Positions 54,372 to 62,878 of a stretch of 64,000 nucleotides of DNA are shown piece by piece. Within the stretch, counting starts at the first letter, position 1, and every line of letters starts with the position of its first letter. This DNA is from Magnetovibrio sp. (GTDB taxonomy: Bacteria; Pseudomonadota; Alphaproteobacteria; Rhodospirillales_A; JABHCV01). The DNA lies in NCBI GenBank assembly GCA_002717285.1, contig PBDF01000007.1, positions 36,091 through 100,090 of the forward strand, in the 5' to 3' direction. The notes under the pieces are model-generated. The model was not told where the DNA came from. It did no database searches and saw only the letters and a program-made list of their open reading frames with translations. The translations under genes were made by a program, and so were the position numbers.

Positions 54372-54440
54372 AAAGTGCAAAAGCTAGTAACAGTAAACAG
54401 ACAGCTCTAATTAAGTTTTCAAAAAAGAAGAAAGTTAAAA

Positions 54441-55328
54441 ATGTTATATTTCTATGAAAAAGTATCATTGAGGGGCACAATCCATGTATTAACTTTCAAC
54501 CTTTTTCTTTTATCGTTAAGTGACGCATTTGCAAATTCTGCTAACAACGATCCTAGACGGGTCGTCTCCATAGGTGGATCAGTGACGGAAATTGTGTATG
54601 CATTGGGACAGCAAGAAAGGCTCGTGGCTCGGGATAGCACTTCGACTTTCCCTGTTGAGGCAGCTGAATTACCTGATGTGGGATATATGCGAGCTCTTTC
54701 TGCTGAGGGAGTATTATCTGTTGGACCAGAGCTCATAATCGCAGAAGAGGGTTCTGGGCCCAAGGAAACGATTGATCTTCTCAAAGAAGCATCGATCCCA
54801 TTTATCACCATACCAGATATTTATTCCCGTGAGGGTATTATTGCAAAGATAGTTGCCGTTGGCGAAGCACTTGGAGCTCAGACTCGGGCTAAAGGTCTCA
54901 TTGACAAGCTGAACACAGAGCTCATCGCAGCGGAAAAAAAATCGAACTCGTACAACGGTGTCCGAAAGAAAGTACTGTTTATTTTAAGTACAAGAGGTGG
55001 AAAAATTTTAGCCTCAGGATTGAATACTGCAGCAGATAGTATAATCAAAATGGCTGGCGGCATTAATGCGATTTCTAAATTTAATGGCTACAAACCCCTT
55101 AGTGATGAATCTATAACTGTTGCGGCACCTGACGTGATAATGATGATGGATCGAGGTGGCAATCACGTAATAGAAAATGAAAAACTCTTTGCTAAACCTG
55201 CCATTTCCACAACACCAGCTGCAAAAACCAATTCAGTTATTTGGATGAACGGTCTTTATTTGTTGGGCTTTGGACCACGAACAGCTTCCGCTGTAAGTGA
55301 TCTTCACACTGCATTATACCCCAAATAA
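54441..55328 (+). CDS. hmuT: Heme ABC transporter, periplasmic binding protein
   Basis: 295 residues. The N-terminus ends as a signal peptide near DAFA-NS. RRVVSIGGSVTEIVYALGQ and LPDVGYMRALSAEGVLS are typical of HmuT, which carries heme from the outer-membrane receptor to HmuUV. A Tyr/His in the first lobe (VGYMRALS) is the usual heme ligand. Followed 3 bp later by hmuU. Confidence 0.92.
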   Translation: MLYFYEKVSLRGTIHVLTFNLFLLSLSDAFANSANNDPRRVVSIGGSVTEIVYALGQQERLVARDSTSTFPVEAAELPDVGYMRALSAEGVLSVGPELIIAEEGSGPKETIDLLKEASIPFITIPDIYSREGIIAKIVAVGEALGAQTRAKGLIDKLNTELIAAEKKSNSYNGVRKKVLFILSTRGGKILASGLNTAADSIIKMAGGINAISKFNGYKPLSDESITVAAPDVIMMMDRGGNHVIENEKLFAKPAISTTPAAKTNSVIWMNGLYLLGFGPRTASAVSDLHTALYPK

Positions 55329-55331
55329 ATT

Positions 55332-56405
55332 ATGAATACTTTGAGTGGCTACATACTAAATAACAGTATCAATGGTAGATCAACGCGTGGACGTCGTGCT
55401 CATAAAATTCTGCTTCTCGCACTTTTATTGACATGCCTACTTAGCATTTCAATTGGACCAGTAGATGTCTCTCTATCGTTAGTTTTCCAAAAGCTGGTAA
55501 TGGGCCAATCGCTTACCACTCTTGAACATATAATATTATGGGATATTCGCTTGCCGCGATTAGCTATGGGAATTTGCGTCGGTTCGGCCCTCGCTGTTTC
55601 AGGGGCGGTCATGCAAGGTTTGTTTCGAAATCCGCTTGCTGATCCAGGATTGGTTGGTGTGAGTGCAGGAGCAGGCGTTGGGGCCATCATTGCCATTGTT
55701 CTTGGGGGTGTCCTTCCCGTTTTTATTAATAATATTTTTGGCGATTATCTGGTTGTCTTCTCTGCCTTCTTGGGTGGTTGGATATCAGCTATGATACTCT
55801 ATCGGATAGCTACTCACCATGGCCAAACGTCTGTCGCAACAATGCTTTTAGCTGGAATTGCAATTGGAGCGCTTTCAGGAGCAGTATCTGGCTTACTGGT
55901 CTATTTGGCAGATGACAAACAACTTCGAGATTTGACTTTTTGGGGCCTAGGTTCCTTAGCTGGCGCAACGTGGGCAAAAGTAATTGGTGCCGGTCCTTTA
56001 ATGTTGATATCGATAGTGATTGCTTCAACCTTGGGAAGAGGCTTGAACGGTCTCGCTTTGGGTGAGGCAACAGCAGCTCACATCGGAATTTCCACACAAA
56101 AATTAAAAAATATATCTATTTGCACAGTCGCAGCTGCGACAGGTGCAGCTGTTTCAGTATCTGGTAGCATTGGATTTATAGGTATAATTGTGCCCCATTT
56201 GCTCAGGAAGACACTAGGTCCTGATCATCGGACATTAATACTCAATTCTGGATTCTTAGGCGCAATAACATTGATTTTTTCAGATATGATAAGTCGTGTA
56301 ATCATAGCACCATCTGAACTTCCAATTGGGATTGTAACTGCAATACTAGGTGCCCCAGTTTTTCTTTGGATTTTGCTACGCCAGCGCGATACGAGAATTT
56401 GGTAA
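55332..56405 (+). CDS. hmuU: Heme ABC transporter permease
   Basis: 357 residues with about nine to ten membrane segments. RLPRLAMGICVGSALAVSGAVMQGLFRNPLADPGLVGVSAGAG is the FecCD-type signature of siderophore/heme permeases, followed by GSIGFIGIIVPHLLRKTLGPDHR, the coupling-helix region. Moves heme across the inner membrane with HmuV. It starts 3 bp after hmuT and its stop is 1 bp from the hmuV start. Confidence 0.94.
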   Translation: MNTLSGYILNNSINGRSTRGRRAHKILLLALLLTCLLSISIGPVDVSLSLVFQKLVMGQSLTTLEHIILWDIRLPRLAMGICVGSALAVSGAVMQGLFRNPLADPGLVGVSAGAGVGAIIAIVLGGVLPVFINNIFGDYLVVFSAFLGGWISAMILYRIATHHGQTSVATMLLAGIAIGALSGAVSGLLVYLADDKQLRDLTFWGLGSLAGATWAKVIGAGPLMLISIVIASTLGRGLNGLALGEATAAHIGISTQKLKNISICTVAAATGAAVSVSGSIGFIGIIVPHLLRKTLGPDHRTLILNSGFLGAITLIFSDMISRVIIAPSELPIGIVTAILGAPVFLWILLRQRDTRIW

Positions 56406-56406
56406 G

Positions 56407-57195
56407 ATGTTATTTGTCGATCAGGTCTCTGTGTCACTCGCAAACACCACCATCCTTGACAGGGTCGTATTTCAGGCACTACCAGGCGGGATAACTGCTA
56501 TTATTGGACCAAACGGATCAGGAAAATCGACACTATTGCGTGCCATGAGTGGCGATATTCCATATGAGGGTAAAATACTGTTAAATGGCATTAATATTGA
56601 TACTCTTCAACCATGGGAGTTAGCATCCATACGTGCGGTCCTCCCTCAAAAATCAACACTTGCATTTTCTTTTACCGTCTCAGAAGTTGTCCATATTGGT
56701 CTTCGAAATGGTATAGGCGCTGAGTCCAATGAAATCATATATGAAGCCTTAAGCTGTGTTGGCCTTTTGGGATTTGCCCAGCGTCAATATTCAGAACTTT
56801 CCGGAGGTGAGCAACAACGCGTGCAATTAGCCAGAGTGATTGCTCAGGTTTGGAAACCACACGAGGCTGGTCAAACACGATGGGTTTTCCTTGATGAGCC
56901 TGTTTCAAGTCTTGATATAGCTCATCAAATAGAAGTGATGAATATTGCCAAAAACTTTGCCCATTCTGGTGGAGGGGTCATAGCAATCATGCATGACTTA
57001 AATCTGACATCAATGTATGCAGACAATATTGCAGTTCTTCATAAAGGGAGAAAACTCTGCCAGGGAATACCACAAGATGTTATGACCGATGAGTGGCTCT
57101 CGCTTGCCTACGAGTGTGACTTACGCGTGAACACTAGCCCACAACCACCCGCAATGTATATTCTACCCCATCTTGCCGTATCACGATCCGATTAA
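56407..57195 (+). CDS. hmuV: Heme ABC transporter ATPase
   Basis: 262 residues from ATG 56407, 1 bp after the hmuU stop; an upstream in-frame ATG (56350) lies inside hmuU and is unlikely. GPNGSGKSTLLRAM is Walker A, LSGGEQQRVQLARV the ABC signature, VFLDEPVSSLD Walker B, and IMHDLNLT the H-loop. It drives heme import. No heme-degrading enzyme or TonB receptor is seen here, so these must lie elsewhere. Confidence 0.94.
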   Translation: MLFVDQVSVSLANTTILDRVVFQALPGGITAIIGPNGSGKSTLLRAMSGDIPYEGKILLNGINIDTLQPWELASIRAVLPQKSTLAFSFTVSEVVHIGLRNGIGAESNEIIYEALSCVGLLGFAQRQYSELSGGEQQRVQLARVIAQVWKPHEAGQTRWVFLDEPVSSLDIAHQIEVMNIAKNFAHSGGGVIAIMHDLNLTSMYADNIAVLHKGRKLCQGIPQDVMTDEWLSLAYECDLRVNTSPQPPAMYILPHLAVSRSD

Positions 57196-57304
57196 TATAA
57201 TTCCTAGTGAAAAGTGAAAAGCGCCTTAACAAGTTTTTTAGTTGATCTTAAATATCTTTTTAAAACCTGTGCATCATTCATGTTGTAACGTAGTGCATTA
57301 GCAT

Positions 57305-57817
57305 TTATTTTTGGATTGCCTCTAACATTGATGGTGCGCCACTAACCTTAAAAGGATCGCCATCATCATTAAAGTCTTCGACGAACATATTTTCTATAAC
57401 GCAGTTGTCAACTATCATTGAATAACGCCAAGAGCGTGCACCAAAACCTAGGTGTCGTTTATCCACCAGCATGCCCATTGCAGTTGTGAAATCAGCATTC
57501 CCATCAGGCAGCATCAAAACTTCTTCGCCAATTTCTAGGTCTTTTCTCCAAGCTTCCATTGTGAACCAGTCGTTCACTGAAAGGCAACAGATTGTATCCA
57601 CCCCAGCGTTTACTAGTTGTTCCGCATGACTCGAGAAACCTGGTAGGTGACTTTTCGAGCATGTGGGGGTAAATGCGCCTGGTAGTGCAAATAAGACAAC
57701 CCTCTTTCCTTTAAAGACATCAGATGTGGTTAATGTATGCCATTCGTCTTCTTGACGTATGGGGAAAAAAGCTTCTGGTACAAGATCACCTATTTTTTTG
57801 TGAATTGGGTTGCGCAT
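57305..57817 (-). CDS. Peroxiredoxin, Prx5 type
   Basis: 170 residues from ATG 57817 (AAAAGGAAAAC upstream); an in-frame start 21 bases further up is weaker. PGAFTPTCSKSHLPGF holds the peroxidatic Cys53. This signature and length are of atypical Prx5/AhpC-TSA proteins that reduce hydrogen and alkyl peroxides. Beside heme-uptake and iron boxes, a role in handling iron-driven peroxide stress is reasonable. Confidence 0.92.
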   Translation of the reverse strand: MRNPIHKKIGDLVPEAFFPIRQEDEWHTLTTSDVFKGKRVVLFALPGAFTPTCSKSHLPGFSSHAEQLVNAGVDTICCLSVNDWFTMEAWRKDLEIGEEVLMLPDGNADFTTAMGMLVDKRHLGFGARSWRYSMIVDNCVIENMFVEDFNDDGDPFKVSGAPSMLEAIQK

Positions 57818-57863
57818 ATTAGTTTTCCTTTTTAGCATTAAGTTTTTAGGGTAATTATGTCAG

Positions 57864-58382
57864 TCAATGGATAGTGATAGGGTGCATTATGGTGCTTGTG
57901 AGATTTCTGCTAGGTAAATGTAGAGCAAGTGACCAGGGGCGAGGCCGGATAAACATCCCACCTTCTTTTAAAACGTTAGCAAGCATTTGGGTAACAGGAC
58001 GTAACATTCGTAGGGTTGCTGGTTTTGCCCAGCATTCTAGATAAATATCTCCAGCATTGGAGCTGGAGGCACTTTGTAAAGCTGAAATTGTACCCATTAA
58101 ACGCATTTCATCAGCACTAATTTCAGTACAGCTTGGGCAGCGAACATCCATAACCCCAGAACCATTGGCTGTTATCAATGTCATTATAGAGTCTAGAGCT
58201 ATCTGAGCACTGGGGATACCAGCTTGTGCATATGCTAAGTGAATCAGATTGTTAGTATTTAAGTCTTTTTTATAGCCGCATACCCAGATACGAAATCCCC
58301 ATAAGAGCATTTGTTCTCCAAATTTTAATTCTAAGAAAGTATCTTCTGGTTGTGCTTGGGGAACTTTTTCTAAATTGTTCAT
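57864..58382 (-). CDS. Unknown protein behind two iron-type boxes
   Basis: 172 residues, soluble. LWGFRIWVCGYKKD near the N-terminus, VRCPSCTEISADEMRLMGTI with C-x2-C in the middle, and a hydrophobic C-terminal half. I know no function. Two boxes, at 58418-58440 and 58469-58483, lie just upstream of its start, and the peroxiredoxin follows 46 bp downstream. Possibly an iron- or heme-handling protein with a metal site at the CPSC motif. Confidence 0.7.
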   Translation of the reverse strand: MNNLEKVPQAQPEDTFLELKFGEQMLLWGFRIWVCGYKKDLNTNNLIHLAYAQAGIPSAQIALDSIMTLITANGSGVMDVRCPSCTEISADEMRLMGTISALQSASSSNAGDIYLECWAKPATLRMLRPVTQMLANVLKEGGMFIRPRPWSLALHLPSRNLTSTIMHPITIH

Positions 58383-58417
58383 GATTTAATTTAAAACTAG
58401 TAAACTATTTAACTATA

Positions 58418-58440
58418 TTGCGAATAATTATTATTATCAT
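58418..58440. promoter_or_regulatory. Fur-like box upstream of the 57.9 kb gene
   Basis: The bottom strand reads GATAATAATAATTATTCGCAAT, one base different from the hmuT box. It ends 36 bp before the start of the unknown gene. Confidence 0.55.
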
Positions 58441-58468
58441 CATATATGCAAATTCTGTCATATGCAAC

Positions 58469-58483
58469 TGCAAATCATTCGCA
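58469..58483. promoter_or_regulatory. TGCAAAT-C-ATTCGCA palindromic box
   Basis: TGCAAATCATTCGCA is a near-perfect dyad (TGCRAAT-N-ATTYGCA) like those reported for alphaproteobacterial Fur. It lies ~30 bp from the other box, so the pair may serve the divergent start region. Confidence 0.5.
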
Positions 58484-58836
58484 TTAATTTATCAAGCATG
58501 GTGCGCTGAAAAAGATACAAAAGGACAGTTGATAAAAATGAAATACCCCAATCATGCAAAATTACTTATTGTCGATAATAACTATGCTGTTTGCGGAAGT
58601 TTTAATTTGTTGTCCAATAGGGAAGGACAAAATGCTGAGATAAGCTTTAAAGTTACAAACACTAAGAAAGCGGAAGAACTTGCAGATGAAATAATTGATA
58701 AATTTGAGAGTGCTCCTCCAGATAGAAGGGGGGTCATAAAAAAATTTTCTTCCATTCAGCAGGCACTAAAAAGGTAACTATTTAGCTCAAATTACATCCT
58801 AGATGTGGCAAAATTTAAAATCGGATTTTAGTTCAA

Positions 58837-58956
58837 ATGGAACCAGGTGCACTTATTTTGGCAGCATGTATTCCTGTAGCAATACTAATTACAGTAATTG
58901 CTGTTATTAAGTATTTGCTGTGGAATTGGAGAAACAGAGGAGCAAAAAAAGGGTGA
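58837..58956 (+). CDS. Possible 39-residue single-helix membrane protein
   Basis: MEPGALILAACIPVAILIT continues as one hydrophobic helix to VIKYLLW, then a basic tail NWRNRGAKKG. Short membrane proteins of this type are often missed. The ribosome site is weak. Confidence 0.35.
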   Translation: MEPGALILAACIPVAILITVIAVIKYLLWNWRNRGAKKG

Positions 58957-58971
58957 GTAGTATTTCATTCT

Positions 58972-59097
58972 TCAACATTAATAAAAAAATGCTGGAAAGA
59001 GAGGGGGAAACGCCACATTTCAGTTCTCTTTTTATCCCTTTAACAGCTTTAAAAGAAACAAGGGCCTAGCAATTATCTGCTAAGCCCTTGATAAATA
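58972..59097. repeat. Dispersed tRNA-Thr-linked repeat, copy D (at the intact tRNA)
   Basis: TCAACATTAATAAAAAAATGCTGGAAAGAG..., AACAGCTTTAAAAGAAACAAGGGCC..., ATAAATATGG: the presumed parent copy, joined to the intact tRNA-Thr. Copies A, B, C and E resemble this. Confidence 0.85.
59060..59089 (-). terminator. tRNA-Thr terminator
   Basis: On the bottom strand AAGGGCTTAGCA (59078-59089 region) pairs with TGCTAGGCCCTT (59060-59071) around GATAAT, all paired with one G-T wobble, followed by TGTTTCTTTT. It lies ~9 bases past the tRNA CCA end. Confidence 0.8.
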
Positions 59098-59173
<76 letters not shown>

Positions 59174-59288
59174 TTTTCTTGTATTTCCACAAGCTGTGGA
59201 ATTTTAAACTCATGTATTGCATGAACTAAGATTTAGGAAAACTATTTTTTTACTAAAGTAGATGTATTTTTTCTGCCTAATCCCAGCT

Positions 59289-60185
59289 TTATATATCATC
59301 ACTAATGTCACCAATCGCTCCTAAAACTTTTGGTACTTGCTCTTTATTCTGCATTAGCTTCCAACGATCAGGCCAATCCTTCACTAGCGGGGCAACATTG
59401 TAAGTGTTGTGCTTTTTGAGGTAAAGGTTGTGAGAAACTAGCGTATTAGAACGCCACAAGTGCATCATTAATCCTGGAGGTTCATCAGTTACCATTGCAG
59501 GACTTTCAACATCAACATTTAACTCAACTGAATAGCAAGTCGTTGGGGCGACAGTAACAGGAACGCCCGCAAACGTAGCGTGTATAGTCCTGTGTAAATG
59601 TCCTGCTGTAATTCCAACAACCTGACTGTGCTTGCTTAGCACTTCTGCAAAACGATCAAGACCATCGAGAACGCCAATTCTGTCCATCCACCAGATACCT
59701 GTATCAAAAGGAGGGTGATGCATAAAAATTAGGGTTGGTTTATTGGGTTTTTCAGAAAGAACTTGATCCAACCATAAAGCTCTTTCTTGTGGTATTGCAC
59801 CGTTGTGGTGTTCGGGAACTGTGGTATCAAGGGAGACTAGCCGAAGTTCGTATTCCTCAATAACAATGCGAACAAAATCATGTCCTTGATCCACAAGACC
59901 ATATTTACCAGAAAACGCATCAAGTAGCGGTCCAAGTTCATCATGATTGCCTGGTATCATATAAAGTGGCACTTCAAGCGGTTCAAGAAGATCCGCAAGT
60001 ACTTCATACTGCTCAGGAGTGCCAGATGTTGTTAAATCACCTGTTGCCAAAACGACGTCCGGACGCGACGAAAGGTTATTTAAGCGGGAAATTGCTTGCG
60101 CAATATTTTTATTATTGTCGCACCCTAAATTAGCTCCCCTACCAACAGCTTTACAGTGTAGATCAGTTATTTGAGCAATCAGCAT
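59289..60185 (-). CDS. Calcineurin-like metallophosphoesterase (CpdA/GpdQ type)
   Basis: 298 residues. ITDLHC (Asp8, His10), VLATGDLTTSG (Asp50), PGNHDELGP (Asn80, His81), MHHPPFDTG and AGHLHR form the two-metal site. This subgroup hydrolyses cyclic nucleotides or glycerophosphodiesters. It follows a sugar/glycerol-phosphate ABC operon on the same strand, so a glycerophosphodiester role is attractive, but cAMP is equally possible given a cyclase gene nearby. Confidence 0.88.
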   Translation of the reverse strand: MLIAQITDLHCKAVGRGANLGCDNNKNIAQAISRLNNLSSRPDVVLATGDLTTSGTPEQYEVLADLLEPLEVPLYMIPGNHDELGPLLDAFSGKYGLVDQGHDFVRIVIEEYELRLVSLDTTVPEHHNGAIPQERALWLDQVLSEKPNKPTLIFMHHPPFDTGIWWMDRIGVLDGLDRFAEVLSKHSQVVGITAGHLHRTIHATFAGVPVTVAPTTCYSVELNVDVESPAMVTDEPPGLMMHLWRSNTLVSHNLYLKKHNTYNVAPLVKDWPDRWKLMQNKEQVPKVLGAIGDISDDI

Positions 60186-60523
60186 TTTAGATCCTTAATA
60201 AATAGAAATCGTTGAAAACTATATGAAATCATAAAATTTGGATCAATGCTGACCATTTTTTTTTAATAACATGGTAACAACATCTTTAGTTGATTAAATT
60301 TCGTTAAATCGATAATGGCAAATTTTATAATGAGGCGTGCTCCCAGTTTTAACTTTATTTGTGGAGTTTTGAAGGAGTTTTGATGAGAGCACTTTGTGTT
60401 GGAAAGAAATAAAGAATTTAAGAATTCAAACAAGAGAGCTTAATTAATTTAGGTTTCTTATTTTTTAAGTTAACTGCTTTAACTTATTAATCTAACTCTA
60501 GACTGTTCAAATTTTAAAAAAAA
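60186..60523. other. Intergenic stretch upstream of the phosphoesterase
   Basis: About 340 bases between the metallophosphoesterase and the ABC terminator. No gene-like frame. It holds the likely promoter for the phosphoesterase. Confidence 0.4.
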
Positions 60524-60570
60524 ACCTCCTATGGAGGCTTTGCTGGAGCGTTAGCATTAGCAAAGCCTCC
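60523..60570 (-). terminator. Terminator of the ABC transporter operon
   Basis: GGAGGCTTTGC (60533-60543) pairs with GCAAAGCCTCC (60560-60570) over 11 bp. On - the second arm is followed by ATAGGAGG and nine Ts. CCTCC-ATA-GGAGG is an alternative hairpin that excludes the first. It lies 26 bp after the binding-protein stop. Confidence 0.85.
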
Positions 60571-60595
60571 AAGGAAGCAATTTTAAGGACAAGCC

Positions 60596-61840
60596 TTATT
60601 TAGGAAGCATGTCTCCGATTTCTTCCTGCAACTCAGCTTGAAGTTTCTTCATATCCGTATGGTCACCCAAGAGGATACCTTCCATAGCATCATAAAGAAC
60701 TTGTGTAACAGCCAAGCCTTTATCACCAGGATATGCAATCCACTCACGCAACAGTCCAGCTTGACGAACTGCAGTTTGCTTATTTGGATGTTTTGCATAG
60801 AAGTCCTTAAGCATTATGTCGTTTGCTGCTTTATTTGGCGGCATGTAGCCGGTTGTTTCTGCAACAGCTGCGGCACCTTTACCTGAAGTAAGATACTTCA
60901 AAAAAGTCCAAGCAGCTTGACGACGCTCTGGATCCTTTGATGTTGAAACCATCATAGCAGAGTTTCCACCTGCAGGAAGCCCCAAAGGTCCTTTATCGAA
61001 ACCTGGGAATTCATTGGTTTTAAGCTCAAAGTTGTTACCCATTGAACGCTCAACTGCACCAAGTGCTGAAGTTGACCAGTACATCATGGCAATTTCACCA
61101 GCTGAGAAAGATTTTAGTGCAGCTTTCCATTGTAGGTTTTTCATTTTGCAACCATCAAAAATAGCTTTCATTTGCTCAAGGGCCTTCAGACCTGCTGGGC
61201 CACCGAGGTTAATCTTGCCATCTTTAACGATTGGTGTTTCTTGAGACCACAGAAGTGCTTGAAGGAACCAGTTACCAGTAATGTTCCAACCCCAGAAAAT
61301 TGGGTTTTTAATTCCAGCGGCACGAAGCTTTTTGCAAGCACCAATAACTTCACCCCAGTTTGATGGTAATTTACTAATTCCAGCCTTTTTCATCATGTCC
61401 ATGTTGTAGTAACCAACTGGAAGAGAGACAGAAAATGGAAGACCATAAACTTTTCCATCAAAAGTTCCGAGATCAAGCATAGCTTTGTGATAACCGTCTT
61501 TTGCAAAATCTGATTCCTTTGCAATGAATGGCCCAAGAGACTGAGCAATTCCCTTTTCTACAAAGATTGCCTGACGATTAAGACCCTGCATGGTAACATC
61601 GGGTAGGGTGTTTGAAACAGCCTCACGTAAAACAACCTGAGTTGCGTCCTCATAGTCATCGTATGTAGCACGGAACTTAACTTTGATATTGGGATGATCC
61701 TTCTCAAAGTCTTTCATTATTTTTGTGTAGGTTGTATCGAATAAGTGTGGATACGGATATCCAAACTCGATTTCAACTGCCTGCGATGCAGTAGCTGTGA
61801 ACATCGAAGCAGCAGCTATTGCAGTAAATAAACGTTTCAT
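60596..61840 (-). CDS. ABC transporter substrate-binding protein (CUT1 family)
   Basis: 414 residues. Signal peptide MKRLFTAIAAASMFTATASQA. The mature part is a cluster-1 sugar-type binding protein: IKVKFRATYDDYEDATQVVL, LPDVTMQGLNRQAIFVEKG, KVYGLPFSVSLPVGYYNMDM and AWTFLKYLTSGKG. The ligand is probably a sugar, polyol or glycerol-3-phosphate-like compound. It lies 117 bp downstream of the second permease with a GC-rich hairpin between, which often allows higher expression of the binding protein. Confidence 0.88.
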   Translation of the reverse strand: MKRLFTAIAAASMFTATASQAVEIEFGYPYPHLFDTTYTKIMKDFEKDHPNIKVKFRATYDDYEDATQVVLREAVSNTLPDVTMQGLNRQAIFVEKGIAQSLGPFIAKESDFAKDGYHKAMLDLGTFDGKVYGLPFSVSLPVGYYNMDMMKKAGISKLPSNWGEVIGACKKLRAAGIKNPIFWGWNITGNWFLQALLWSQETPIVKDGKINLGGPAGLKALEQMKAIFDGCKMKNLQWKAALKSFSAGEIAMMYWSTSALGAVERSMGNNFELKTNEFPGFDKGPLGLPAGGNSAMMVSTSKDPERRQAAWTFLKYLTSGKGAAAVAETTGYMPPNKAANDIMLKDFYAKHPNKQTAVRQAGLLREWIAYPGDKGLAVTQVLYDAMEGILLGDHTDMKKLQAELQEEIGDMLPK

Positions 61841-61943
61841 AAATAGCTCCTTAGGTTAAAGTTTTATAAATTGCTAGAGGCCGCTCCAACAATTTTTGTC
61901 TTTTCTTATTGAAGTTAATCAACAGTATTTTGCTGTTAACCCC

Positions 61944-61957
61944 CCGCACGGCCGCGG
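61944..61957 (-). promoter_or_regulatory. GC-rich intercistronic hairpin
   Basis: CCGC-ACGGCC-GCGG lies directly after the stop of the second permease gene. Short GC-rich stems in AT-rich DNA between operon genes often set message stability. Its loop is symmetric, so it could act on either strand. Confidence 0.4.
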
Positions 61958-62878
61958 TTATTTCATTCCTGATAATGTAATTCCTTCGATAAATCTTTTT
62001 TGCGCCAACAAAAATGCAACAATTAATGGCAATACTATGATAGTAGCTGTTGCCATCATTGGCCCATGAAGATCTCCGTCAGCGTCACCTTTAAACATAC
62101 GTAAGCCCAGAGGCGGTGTGAAATAATCTTGATTAGAGGAGATGGCTATACGTGGCCAGAAATAATCATTCCAGTGTGCAACAACAGAAAAAATACCAAA
62201 AGCTAGCAAAGCTGGAATTGCACAAGGTAGCATGACTTTCCAGACAATTGCGAATTCACTTAAACCATCTATTCTTGCCGCATCTATAAGATCGTCAGGC
62301 ACTGTCATAAAAAATTGACGCATCAGAAAGATTCCAAACACAGAAATTGTCCAGGGAATGATCAGGGCCGCATAACTGTTTAGCAGACCAAATTCTGCAA
62401 GCATGATATATAGCGGTAACGCGATTGCATGAACTGGGATCAGAAGACAAAATAGGACTAATGCAAAAACTGCGTCTCTTCCCCAGAATTTCAATTTGGC
62501 TAATGCATAGGCACAAGGAAGAGCGACTACTATTTGTATGAGAAAAATTGATACTGTTACAATGACTCCATTAAGAAGGTAACGCAGGAGTGGCGCTTTC
62601 GTGAAAGCTTGTGTGTAATTGAAAACAGTCGGATTTTTTGTGCACTTTTGGATGAGTTCTGGTGTTCTTGATTTGCCAATTTCACCTCTTGCCTTAACAC
62701 ACCATTCATCAAGCATAGGTTCCTGCGAACCAAAAAAACCTCCTGCATTTTGTTCTATTTCAGCTGGTGATTTTAGAGAATAACTAACCATTGCATAAAA
62801 AGGCAAAATAACAATGAGAGCGCCCAGTATTAAAACTGCGTGCCTTAAAGCTTGAGAATATGATGATTCTCCAATCAT
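61958..62878 (-). CDS. ABC transporter permease (UgpE/CUT1 type)
   Basis: 306 residues with six membrane segments. AARIDGLSEFAIVWKVMLPCAIPALLAFG is the EAA-like coupling motif. A ~60-residue insert after the first helix (PAEIEQNAGGFFG... VFNYTQAF) is typical of some alphaproteobacterial CUT1 permeases. It overlaps the previous permease by 4 bp (62875-62878). Confidence 0.9.
   Translation of the reverse strand: MIGESSYSQALRHAVLILGALIVILPFYAMVSYSLKSPAEIEQNAGGFFGSQEPMLDEWCVKARGEIGKSRTPELIQKCTKNPTVFNYTQAFTKAPLLRYLLNGVIVTVSIFLIQIVVALPCAYALAKLKFWGRDAVFALVLFCLLIPVHAIALPLYIMLAEFGLLNSYAALIIPWTISVFGIFLMRQFFMTVPDDLIDAARIDGLSEFAIVWKVMLPCAIPALLAFGIFSVVAHWNDYFWPRIAISSNQDYFTPPLGLRMFKGDADGDLHGPMMATATIIVLPLIVAFLLAQKRFIEGITLSGMK

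Larger units (their letters stand above)
58418..58777 (+). pseudogene. C-terminal fragment of a phospholipase D-family protein
   Basis: NHAKLLIVDNNYAVCGSFNLLSN is the second HKD motif (H-x-K-x4-D...GSFN) of PLD-like nucleases/phosphodiesterases. The first motif and most of the protein are missing; the part to the left of residue ~35 is low-complexity and overlaps the iron boxes. A start near ATG 58539 would give only ~80 codons. A truncated relic or a small derivative. Confidence 0.6.

Noticed and set aside
60523..60570. Attenuator or riboswitch in the alternative hairpins after the binding-protein gene
   Set aside because: The two stems exclude each other, but the position right after an operon end makes simple termination the better explanation.
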